Source of the DNA: Lagopus muta
Taxonomy: Eukaryota > Chordata > Aves > Galliformes > Phasianidae
Direction: 5' to 3'
DNA: 64,000 bases
NCBI RefSeq assembly: GCF_023343835.1
Contig: NC_064438.1
Span: 58,614,578-58,678,577, forward strand
Notes under the pieces: model-generated
Told to the model about the DNA's origin: nothing
The model's input: only the letters and a program-made list of their open reading frames with translations
Databases searched by the model: none
Shown here: one piece after another, positions 50,401-58,549 of the stretch
Position numbering within the stretch: the stretch's first letter is position 1
Layout: each line of letters opens with the position of its first letter
Made by a program: the position numbers and the translations under genes

Positions 50401-53400
50401 CCCTCAGCCAGTTCCTTACCCAAAGAAGGGCAGACCTGTCCAGGTCACAGGCAGCCAGTTTCCCCAGAAGCAGCCTGTGAGAGATCATGCCAAAGGCTTT
50501 GCTGAGGTCTAGGAAGACATCAGCAGCCCTTCCCTCATCTACCAGACTGGTCACCCAGTCACACCAGATCCTGGCCAACTCAAAAGGTGGGCATGTGTGA
50601 ACTTAATGAGGGTCAACAATACAAAGTGCAACGTTTTGCTCTCGGGTTGGGGTAATCCCAGGTCTGCGTACAGACTGTGAGAAGACCTTACTGAGGGCAG
50701 CACTGTGGAGAAGGACTCAGGGTCCCTGAATATGAGCCAGCAGTGTGCTCTTGCAGCTCAGGCCAATGGTATCCTAGGCTCCATCAAAAGAGAGGTGGCC
50801 AGCAGGGAGAGGGAGGCGATTGTCCCCCTCTACTCTGCCCTCATCTGGAGTCCTGTGTCCAGGTCTGGGGCCCCCAGTACAGGAAGGACGTGGAGCTCTT
50901 TGAGAGGATCCAAAGGAGGCCACTAATATGATCAGAGGCTAGAGCACCTCTTCTGTGAGGAAAGGCAGAGGGAGCTGGGTTTGTTCAGCCTACAGAAGAG
51001 AAGGCTGCAAGGAGATATCACTGTGGCCAGCCAATATTTAAAGGGAGATTATAAACAGGAGAGAAGTCAACTTTTTACATGGGCAGACAGTGGTAGGACA
51101 AAGGGGAACAGTTTTAAACTAAAAGAAGGGAGATTGAGAGTAGATGTCAGTGGAGGTTTTCACTGAGAGGATGGTGAGGAGCTGGCATAGGCTGCCCAGA
51201 GAGGCTGTGGGTGCCCCATTCCTGGAGATGCTCAAGGCCAGGTTGGATGGGCCCTGGGCACTGTGATCTGGTACTTGATCTAGTGGCTGGGAATGCTGCC
51301 TGTGGCAGGAGGGTTGGAGCATGGTGATCCTTGAGGTCCCTTCCAACCCAGGCCATTCTGTGATTCTACAAAAGTGTTTTGCCACACGTGAGCACTGCAT
51401 GAGGTATTAAGTTCTAAAAGGGTCTCATTCTACAAGAGCTTTCATTCTATGATTGTTTTTTTTTTCCAAAGACTGACAATTCCAAGGCATTCTTTTAATC
51501 TGCAGAAGAATTTAAGATCTAATCTAAAACCATATTCCTAAAATGTGCACCAGCACTTTAAAATAGCTAGTGAATATGTATGAATAAATAAAAGAGAACT
51601 ATTTTAAACTGTTGCTCCAGGTGACCATTTTCACATGCAAAGAAGTAGGTTTGCACACAGTTAAGAAACTCACAGCATTAGCTACATCTTTGGTTCCTCT
51701 TTACCTTTGGAAGTGATGACTGTAGAGCTGTGTTGGAATTCCAAGGATACGATCATATATGGATGTAACTTCCCTCAGGTTTCCCTGCTCATCCTCCCAG
51801 TTTATATACATTTCCCACAGTCTGTCAGAACGGAAATCTGTCCCAGCAGCTAAAACTGCATGTTCATAGGCTCTGAAAAATAATTTAGTTGTTTCTGGAT
51901 GCAATGATAGAGCAAGGAAGAAAAGTTCTAAGAAAAATGCTCATTTACTTGCAATCATACTTCAACTGCTTACTTAAAATTATCTGCTGTATATCAGATG
52001 CAAGAAATTGAGAATGTTTCTCTAGAAGTTGAGGAGGTTTCCACTCGCAGCTCCTCCTCCAGCCCTCAGCTCAGACACACTCCTCTGGCTGCACAATGCA
52101 ACCACACACATCCTTCTCACACCATTTGCTCTGCTCTCAACTTACCCTCGAATAGTACTGTTAGCTTCAGGGTCATCAGGGTCCAAGGTGTCTTTTAAGA
52201 AGTTTATATAATGTATCCAAAGATCAACACTAAGAGGAATTGCCTGAAGCCCTCTGCGATAAACCTATGAAGAGAAGGTGAACTGTACTTCAAATACTTA
52301 ATGGTGTCCTAATAGAGAGGCAACACTGTGTTATCCGGTGAACCTTAGAAATACTAATTACTGGAATTTTGTTTAAATAATCTACCATTACCATTCGGGT
52401 GGAGGTTGGATAGAACATGGCAATGTTCTGATCTCCACGTGCAGGTCTTGATCTTCAAAGCGCAGCGGTCCCTGCATTCTGACCAGGTTGTGTGGGCAGG
52501 CTTTGGGGTATAGACCATAGGGCACAGACCCATTAGATCATCATTGACAGCGTCTGACCAAAAATGCAATAAGATGGAGCAATTGTGACCAGCAAACCAA
52601 CTATATTCTTTTGAAAATGAGTAATAAATGTAAGTGAGAGAAAAGCCCTGCCCTACTTGTTAAGCTGCAGTGTAATACAGAGGCTTGCACTGCAAAGCTT
52701 GACAAACTGTAGAGGTTTAACGCACCTGCCAACAAAGAGAGAAAACATTAGCTACAATGCCACAGAAGTGACAAGTGCAAACAAAATCCCTACAAACCTG
52801 ACCGTACACGGCAGGTTCTGGCAGCCAAATGACTTGTGGTACCTCAGTCATTATTTGGCTCACAGGATCAGAGGCAACAGCTTCATCCAGCTACCTACGT
52901 ACCTCATCGGACTGCTTGATGTTGTCATGTCTCTTCTCCAGGTCTGCATACTTCTTCCAGTACCCATAGCAATATGGATAGTGTGTGAAAAACTTGTCAA
53001 AGGCTTTCCTGGCAGCTGGCAAGTGGTTCTGCAAAGAAGCACAAAATAAAAGGTAACAGACTGTTTCCAACACCAAGTTTGAAGAACAAAACAAGCATGT
53101 AGCTAGCGTCTTGTCCTGGCATCAGGTGCCATCAGACCAAAGTCACACCTAATGCACTAAGCCCACCCAAAGACTGACCAAGACAAGTCTAAGAACAGGG
53201 CAAACATACAACAAAGCTTCCTCAGAAACCTTTCCTGGCCACTTCATTTGCAGTTCAGAGACCTCCTTAGACAGAATCACTTGGACATTACAGCCATGCA
53301 CTGTGTGTGTGTGTGTGAATTTACACGGGCTAAACAAGCAACAAGATAAACTTCTGTTTTCACATATCCTGCTGCAAGAAGCCCCACAGGTTATCTGCCT

Positions 53401-54270
53401 CTCATGAGAAAAGACACTGGTCCCTGTTTGTTGTGGTGCACGTGGCTAAGCAGGACCCAACTAACACACAGCAGGTTACACACAGCTTAGTCTAATTAAA
53501 AACTGAGAAGGGTGTTACAAAAGTCGAGCACAATCAACGTGTCTTTAAGTAATGCTGACTGTGCTCCAGTGCACAGCATTCAAAAGGCCAGCAAGAATTT
53601 TCTGTTTACATTACAGCCGATTGTTTACTATCAAAAACTAAGTGCAAAGATACTTTCACCTTTGGAAGCTGGAACAAAATTCTTGCGAGAGTGAAAACAA
53701 ACAAACAAAAAACCACATTATTCCCGTTTTCAAATTAGTTATTGTTTCAGTATCATCTCAAAAATAGCTGTTATCTTATGATCTTGACAACCACCTTAAA
53801 GCAGTGCACACCAAAGCCTGACATACAGTTTTTTTTGTTAGTGGAACATCCAGGAGCTAGTTTGGTTTTCTTTGGTTGCTTCTGCCAAGGAGGCAGGGGC
53901 ACACACTAACCTCTTGCTCTACGTACTGCAGTAGATAGACCCATCCTGTGAAATCCTGGGGATTGTCCTCTACTACTTTCCAGAACTTGTCAAAATCCGG
54001 AGGGAAGCCAGCCTCAATATCTGTTGTCTGTAAACTCCCAATATTTGGAATTTCCCCCTCTTCTTGCGTGTTGTCTTCATTCAGGCCAGGGGAACTATCA
54101 GGTGATTGTTCCATCTCAGTTACACTCATAATTTCCGTGCTGAAGTCCATATTCTGCTCTTCTGCTGCTGTTTCAGCACCATTGCCAGTGCCGTCACTGC
54201 TTACAGCCGCTGCTGTTGTTGTCTTCTCCTCCTCTGTATTATCTGAGTTCTGCATAGTCGAGTTTTCCAT
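41432..54270 (-). CDS. PRPF39: PRPF39, pre-mRNA-processing factor 39, complete coding region
   Basis: Thirteen coding exons, all in frame, give 680 aa (human 669). Exons: 54270-53911, 53028-52903, 52264-52146, 51872-51705, 49570-49405, 49035-48928, 46632-46468, 46155-46029, 45935-45667, 45109-44925, 43554-43480, 42939-42819, 41485-41432. PRPF39 is a HAT-repeat protein associated with U1 snRNP, forming a dimer in animals where yeast uses Prp39/Prp42. An acidic Ser/Thr/Glu-rich N-terminus (residues 1-90) precedes HAT units such as [36 protein letters not shown] and [15 protein letters not shown]. The tail is Tyr/Asn/Gln-rich and ends GQYYSPST. The start at 54,270 (MENST, context GACAGCATGG) lies six bases into a spliced exon; a second in-frame Met at 54,255 (MQNS) matches the human start. 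Confidence 0.97.
41486..42818 (-). other. PRPF39 intron 13 (last)
   Basis: No gene, RNA or recognisable repeat seen. Confidence 0.55.
42819..42939 (-). CDS. PRPF39: PRPF39 coding exon 12
   Basis: Acceptor TTTGCAG|ATCGGA, donor CAG|GTGAGG, phase 2 in and 0 out. It encodes [15 protein letters not shown] and [20 protein letters not shown]. Confidence 0.95.
42940..44924 (-). other. PRPF39 introns 11 and 12
   Basis: Apart from the 75-nt exon at 43,480-43,554, 42,940-44,924 shows nothing recognisable. Confidence 0.55.
43480..43554 (-). CDS. PRPF39: PRPF39 coding exon 11
   Basis: 75 nt, phase 2 at both ends: acceptor CTTCAG|GCTTTT, donor CGG|GTGGGT. It encodes [20 protein letters not shown]. Confidence 0.94.
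44925..45109 (-). CDS. PRPF39: PRPF39 coding exon 10
   Basis: Acceptor TGTACAG|GAAAAT, donor AA|GTAAGA, phase 0 in and 2 out. It encodes [20 protein letters not shown] and [17 protein letters not shown]. Confidence 0.96.
45667..45935 (-). CDS. PRPF39: PRPF39 coding exon 9
   Basis: 269 nt, acceptor TTTTAG|GCAACA, donor AAA|GTATGT. It encodes [20 protein letters not shown] and [23 protein letters not shown] repeats. Confidence 0.96.
46029..46155 (-). CDS. PRPF39: PRPF39 coding exon 8
   Basis: Acceptor AACTATAG|TATGCC, donor CAGG|GTAAGA, phase 0 in and 1 out. It encodes [20 protein letters not shown] and LWAAFEEQQ. Confidence 0.96.
46468..46632 (-). CDS. PRPF39: PRPF39 coding exon 7
   Basis: 55 codons, phase 0: acceptor TTGCAG|ATAAAG, donor AAG|GTAAGG. 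It encodes [20 protein letters not shown] and [19 protein letters not shown]. Confidence 0.97.
47112..47215 (+). repeat. CR1 LINE 3'-end fragment
   Basis: CTAGGCCAGGCTGGATGGGA and ACGATCCTTAAGGTCC: forward-oriented CR1 tail. Confidence 0.85.
48570..48680 (-). repeat. CR1 LINE 3'-end fragment (diverged)
   Basis: CCCAGCTGGAAGGTCGGAAG followed by GGACCTCTGAGGACCAT: diverged, reverse-oriented. Confidence 0.65.
48928..49035 (-). CDS. PRPF39: PRPF39 coding exon 6
   Basis: 36 codons, phase 0: acceptor TTTTAG|CTAATC, donor GGG|GTAAGT. It encodes [20 protein letters not shown] and [11 protein letters not shown]. Confidence 0.95.
49405..49570 (-). CDS. PRPF39: PRPF39 coding exon 5
   Basis: Acceptor CTTGTAG|GTTTAA, donor AAG|GTACAT. 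It encodes [20 protein letters not shown] and [16 protein letters not shown]. Confidence 0.96.
50008..50577 (-). mobile_element. CR1 LINE, internally deleted
   Basis: Reverse-oriented. It runs from the 3' terminus (TCATAGAATCACAAGGTTGG) to about 50,235, then jumps directly into the reverse transcriptase region (minus-strand frame [28 protein letters not shown]). It shares the same Gly substitution as the 15.3-17.0 kb copy but lacks roughly 600 bp in between. Confidence 0.9.
50588..51370 (+). mobile_element. CR1 LINE, about 0.8-kb 3' portion
   Basis: Forward-oriented, from the ORF2 C-terminal coding region (CTTAATGAGGGTCAACAATA) to the terminus GGCCATTCTGTGATTCT. It abuts the reverse copy with about 10 bp between. 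Confidence 0.93.
51705..51872 (-). CDS. PRPF39: PRPF39 coding exon 4
   Basis: 168 nt, phase 2 at both ends: acceptor TTTTCAG|AGCCTA, donor AAAG|GTAAAG. It encodes [20 protein letters not shown] and [18 protein letters not shown]. Confidence 0.96.
52146..52264 (-). CDS. PRPF39: PRPF39 coding exon 3
   Basis: 119 nt, acceptor TTCATAG|GTTTAT, donor CGAGG|GTAAGT. It encodes [20 protein letters not shown] and [18 protein letters not shown]. Confidence 0.95.
52903..53028 (-). CDS. PRPF39: PRPF39 coding exon 2
   Basis: 42 codons, acceptor TTTGCAG|AACCAC, donor GAG|GTACGT, phase 0. It encodes [20 protein letters not shown] and [14 protein letters not shown]. Confidence 0.96.
53301..53317 (+). repeat. 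TG dinucleotide run
   Basis: An uninterrupted TGTGTGTGTGTGTGTG run of about eight units in PRPF39 intron 2. Confidence 0.9.
53911..54270 (-). CDS. PRPF39: PRPF39 coding exon 1 (second exon)
   Basis: The exon begins at 54,276 after TTTCTGTAG|GACAGC, so the ATG at 54,270 lies six bases in. Donor GAG|GTTAGT. 120 codons: a Thr/Glu/Ala-rich acidic leader, [20 protein letters not shown], then [17 protein letters not shown]. Confidence 0.95.
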
Positions 54271-56359
54271 GCTGTCCTACAGAAACAAAAAGATTTCATA
54301 CTCAAGCAGTGAAGATTCAAGCAGAAGTTGGCTGTGAAACAGCAGCCCGTGTAGTCATTAATTCAACCACAGTACTTCAGGAAGTGGCAGTGAGAGCTGT
54401 GAGTGCTTCCATTTAAAGGGAACCACTTATTCCAAACAGACATTACTGACAGCAGAAAGCTGCCTGCTGGCTCTGGCTGCTGTGAAGCATCTCTGGGTCG
54501 AGCTACAAAATAAAGAGCTGTGGCCATACAGATCCACCCATTTTGTTATCTTGAAAGCAATGAATTCATGTCAATCTCTCTCTTGTTCTAAAGAGCGAGT
54601 GCAGAAGGTTCTGAAAAGCCTAAAAAGCTCAGAAAAAAATTGGGATTTTCCCTCAACAACCTGAGGATGGTTTCTAGTTTAACTAGAAACAAAAGTCTGA
54701 ACAGATCCTTCCACCATCAGATGGAAGAGGGTTGCACTTGAGCCCGATATCTCCTGATTTCAACCAATGCTCCCTGCACTCCTCTCATCGCAAACCTCCA
54801 CCAACTACAGCTGCTTCTCTCAGCCCCACTCACAGTCCAGTGCCAGTACCAGCCCTGCATTTGAACACAGGGACACAAACACGTCGCTGTGGATTTTCCA
54901 CATCGTTATCACAAGGAACTATCAAGGTATAAAAGTGAACAAATACAGCTTTCATCTATGACTGTGGCGTCAGTTTATTCCAAGTAAAGAAATCCATTAA
55001 AATTTATACATCAAAAAAGAATTCTCCTGCTCAGTACAGATCAGCATCTTCTGCCAAAATGAATCTGTTTTGATTCTCGGACAAAAACAATGTTGGTAAC
55101 ACAGCTTGTAGCTGTTGCTAAGCAGTGCTGTAGAGAGGCCATCCCAGCCTCTCAGTGAGGGCTGCTGGGGGCCCAAGGAGCTGGGGGGAGACAGAATCAG
55201 GACAGCTGGCTTAAAACGGCCAAAGGGAGATTGCACAGTGTGTGGCATCAAGTGGAAGGAGAGTTCTGAGGGGCGAGAGCTCATCTTGCTTTCTTCCACT
55301 CGCTGGGGGCCATCAGTTGGTGAGTGGCAACTGCTTGTGCATCACTCGTACACGTATATATAGTCACAACTGCTATGCTTTTTTCTTCTCTCTATCTTAG
55401 TAACCAGCTTTATCTCAACCCATGAACTCTTTGGCTTTTTTCCCCACTGAGAGAGGAGGGCAGTGAGCAAACAGCCATGTGCTGCTCAGCCACACGCCGG
55501 GTTAAAGCACAGCACCATGCTCAGGGCGCCCTCACCGCCTGCCTGAAGTGGCCCAGGTGATAACCTCACAGAGAGCAGAGCTACTATCAGCTGCAGACTC
55601 AGTGAGCATTAAAGGCACCCATACACACCAGTGGGCCACAACAGACACGTCAGCAGCTCCTTGTGTGTGGTCACACAGAAGCCAGGTGGTTGCAGCCTCC
55701 TCCTGCCCCTCAGGACAGACTCTGCCTGCCTCCCACTCCTCACTTTGATCTCGCTGCCAGATGCTGCCCTGCCCTCCTCCAGCCCCTGCCAAGCTCTGCA
55801 AGCCACTGGGGGGAATCACCCAGCCTGGCTCTCAGCTCAAGCCACATCCCAATGACAAACCCATCCCAGCTTGTCCTTACAGAGTAAGATAACAAATTCT
55901 TTAAAAAAAAAAAAAAAGTCCCACCCCCATTTCTTATCTCCAGAATTCTTAAGCCACCAGTAACAGAATGGAAAAAAATTTGGCAAAGGAAACATGCCTG
56001 TCCCCTATCTTCACTGCCTGAGCTAACAGCTGATGTTTGCCGAACAGCTCACCACGTCAGCTGACTCTGAAGTAGTTCTAAAAGGTCCATGTGGATCTCC
56101 TTTGTAAGTTTTCTAACTGCTACTTAAAAAGAAAGAATTATTTCAGCTCCCTACCGGATACATCATCAGGCAAATCATTAAACAGTGTCTTTCCTTTATG
56201 GAAAACTACTCAAATGTGTATCTTTATGCGACAACTGAAATCCAATAGCCACACCCTGACCATGGAAAGGACTTTGCTGTCCTGCCAGCAGAGAGGATGC
56301 CCTGTGTAAGACAAGCAGTTTGCCTTGTTGGGAACCAGTTCTTCCCAGTTCTTCTTTTA

Positions 56360-56732
56360 ACTTGGAGAAGAGAAGGCACCAGGGAGACTTCATTGTGGCC
56401 TTCCAGTACTTGAAGGGAGCTATAAACAGGAGGGAACAGCTGTTTGTGAGGGTGGATGGTGATGGGACAAGGGGAATGGTTTTAAAGTGAGACAGGGGAG
56501 GTTTGGGTTGGATATGAGGAGGAAGTTTTTGAGCCAGAGGGTGGTGAGGCACTGGCACAGGTTGCCCAAGGAGGCTGTGGATGCCCCATCCCTGCAGGCA
56601 TTCAAGGCCAGGCTGGATGTGGCTCTGGGCAGCCTGGGCTGCTGCTTGGCGACCTGCACACAGCAGGGGGTTGGAACTGGATGAGCATTGTGCTCCTTTG
56701 CTACCCAGGCCATTCTAGGATTCTATGATGAT
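56360..56732 (+). repeat. CR1 LINE 3' portion
   Basis: CTTGGAGAAGAGAAGGCACC, GTTTTAAAGTGAGACAGGGG, ending CCATTCTAGGATTCTATGAT. Forward-oriented; closely resembles the 31.9-kb copy. Confidence 0.93.
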
Positions 56733-56756
56733 GAACTGTTAGCCTTCTGATGTCTC

Positions 56757-56830
56757 AGACCATCCACAACCTCCTTGGGCAACCTGTTCCAGTGCATCAA
56801 CATCCTCTGTGTGAAAACCTCCTCCCAATA
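56757..56830 (-). repeat. CR1 LINE fragment
   Basis: GACCATCCACAACCTCCTTG then GGCAACCTGTTCCAGTGCAT: a reverse-oriented internal CR1 piece lacking its terminus. Confidence 0.82.
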
Positions 56831-57180
56831 AAGCTGCCCGTACAAACACAGCAATTTTACAATGTACACTTTTCCTGAGATGCGATGGATGTTCCCCACT
56901 TCTGTACTCAACTTCAAGTCCAGCCATGCCCTCAGGTTGGGAGAGAGAAAAGAGAAGATGGAAACAAAGACAGACAAGCAGCTCTTTCCACAAATCCACA
57001 CAGCCACATAACAGAACAGCTTAATTCCCGGAGTCGTTACGGCTCACACTAAGGCAGATCACCGTACCGGATAACCTCAGGTCCCAAACCATTTCTCAGC
57101 CGGTCTCAGAGGCCCATCCCGCACACTGCACGGCCGTCAACAGCCCGCACTCCCGGCCCAGCGCCGCGCGGCTCCCACAG

Positions 57181-57223
57181 CACGTAATACGTTATAACGT
57201 TACACGTTACGTTACACGTTACG
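57181..57223. repeat. Clustered CGTTA(C) units in the PRPF39 CpG island
   Basis: Within about 43 bases the core CGTTA occurs five times (ACGTTATAACGTTACACGTTA and on), including the palindrome TAACGTTA. Function unknown. Confidence 0.75.
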
Positions 57224-57613
57224 GCTCGGCGGGGCGCACGCTGCGAGCACCGGAACGCGAGGCGCGGAGCCGCCCGGTTACGGCACCGCTCGGCCACCTG
57301 GCGCCCGTTTCAGCACAGCTGGGTCGAAGCGCCTTCCCCCCTCGCGCGGCCGTTTGTTCCCGCAGCGATCGGCAGCACGAGGCTGAGGGCCGCGCGCCCC
57401 GCCCGCCTCGCGCCTCCCGGCCGGCCGCCCGCTGCAGATCCGCACCGCGGGGCCGCTCCGCGCTGGGCTAGGCCGAGCTAGGCCCAACTAGGCCGGCCCG
57501 GGCCGCCGGGCGAGGGAGGCGCGCCCCGCCGGCCCCCAGCGCGCTGCCCGGCCTCGGCCGGGACCGCCTGCCCGGCGTACCCCGGCCGCCCTCCGGCCCT
57601 GTTCCGCACCCAC

Positions 57614-57730
57614 CTCCTGGGGCCGAGCAGCGCAGCCTCCTCGCGCGGCGCCGGGCCTCAGAGAAGAGCGCGGGCCGCGCACGCGCACCACGTTCCGCGC
57701 CTGCGCACCGCCTTCTGCGCCTGCGCCGCG
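57614..57730 (-). other. PRPF39: Probable PRPF39 non-coding first exon
   Basis: A good donor (CAGGAG|GTGGGTGCGG) at 57,614/57,613 in a CpG island fits a 5' UTR exon spliced to 54,276. The 5' end is not determined; the upper coordinate is nominal. Confidence 0.45.
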
Positions 57731-57839
57731 CACGCGCGCTGAGCGCCGCGTATAGACCGCGCATGCGCTGCGCCGCTCCCCGCCCGCCCGCCAAATGGCG
57801 GCGCTCCCCTCCCCCCCCCCGAAACCCGAGGCGAGGAGG

Positions 57840-58295
57840 CAGCGGTTACGGAAATAAATCCCTTTATTCGCGTCAGTTCCCGTGTAAAACGCACGCGGCA
57901 GCGGGGCCCGGGCTGGCCGAGCAGAACGGGCGGGGCGGCCGCGTTACACGCACAAACGGGCGCTCAGCTCCGTGCGCTCCCGGCGGTGCCCTGCTGCCCC
58001 GGGCTCGGCTCCATCCCGCACGGCGCCCTGCTAATACTGCACGGGGGTGAAAAAAAGCCGTTGTTCACTGTTGGTGCACCAAGCCCTGCGTTCTGGATGC
58101 GGTATCAGCCGGTTCCCCTCCGGCTGAGTGCGAGGTGCAGCGCTCGCAGGACCCAGCGCTGAGGGCAGCAGCGCAGCCCGCGCCAGCACTCCCACGGTGA
58201 TCCCGACAGCAGCTCCTGGGCCAAGTGAACGCAGCCCAGGGCCGCCCCACATCCACTGCCATCTTCTGCCCCCTCGGCCCAAGGCGGCCCGCTGG
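57840..58295 (-). other. TOGARAM1: TOGARAM1 3' UTR
   Basis: About 450 GC-rich bases between the stop codon and a minus-strand AATAAA at 57,868-57,863. Cleavage is expected near 57,840-57,850, so the UTR abuts the PRPF39 CpG island. Confidence 0.65.
57863..57868 (-). terminator. TOGARAM1: TOGARAM1 poly(A) signal
   Basis: Canonical AATAAA on the minus strand 428 bp after the stop codon, the only one before the PRPF39 promoter. Confidence 0.75.
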
Positions 58296-58549
58296 TTAGG
58301 TGGCTATCTCCAGGAACTCCTCCAAACTCCTCTTGATGTGCGGTGGCTGAGCTGCAGCATGAGCAAGGAGGCTCGGCCCCATCTGTGCAAAAAGTGCTTT
58401 GGACAGTTTGGCTGTGGCTGCCCGGATGTTTCCTCCTGCTCCGGGCAGAGAGCCGCTGCTGGTCATGGTGCCCAGGAGGTGCCAGAGGACGACTAAAACC
58501 TTCTGCTCTACAGCGTGAGGCTTCCGTGGGTACAGCTCCACAACCAGGT
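58296..58549 (-). CDS. TOGARAM1: TOGARAM1 terminal coding exon
   Basis: Acceptor CCTGCAG|ACCTGG, stop TAA at 58,298-58,296. It encodes [20 protein letters not shown] and [20 protein letters not shown], ending FLEIAT. Confidence 0.96.

Larger units (their letters stand above)
49571..51704 (-). other. PRPF39 intron 5
   Basis: Dominated by two abutting, oppositely oriented CR1 copies (50.01-50.58 and 50.59-51.37 kb). Flanks are AT-rich and unrecognised. Confidence 0.7.
52265..53910 (-). other. PRPF39 introns 2 and 3 (intronic parts)
   Basis: 52,265-52,902 and 53,029-53,910 hold a short TG run (about 53,301-53,317) and otherwise nothing recognised. Confidence 0.6.
54277..57613 (-). other. PRPF39 intron 1
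   Basis: It contains a poly(A)-type run at about 55,901-55,916, a forward CR1 at 56.36-56.73 kb and a reverse CR1 scrap at 56.76-56.83 kb. 54.3-55.9 kb is unrecognised. Confidence 0.6.
57110..57830. promoter_or_regulatory. CpG island at the PRPF39 5' end
   Basis: Dense CpG with repeated CGCGC/GCGCATGCGC-like (NRF1-type) motifs at about 57,675-57,770 and a YY1-type AAATGGCGGC at about 57,793. No TATA box. It sits between the end of TOGARAM1 and PRPF39. Confidence 0.8.
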
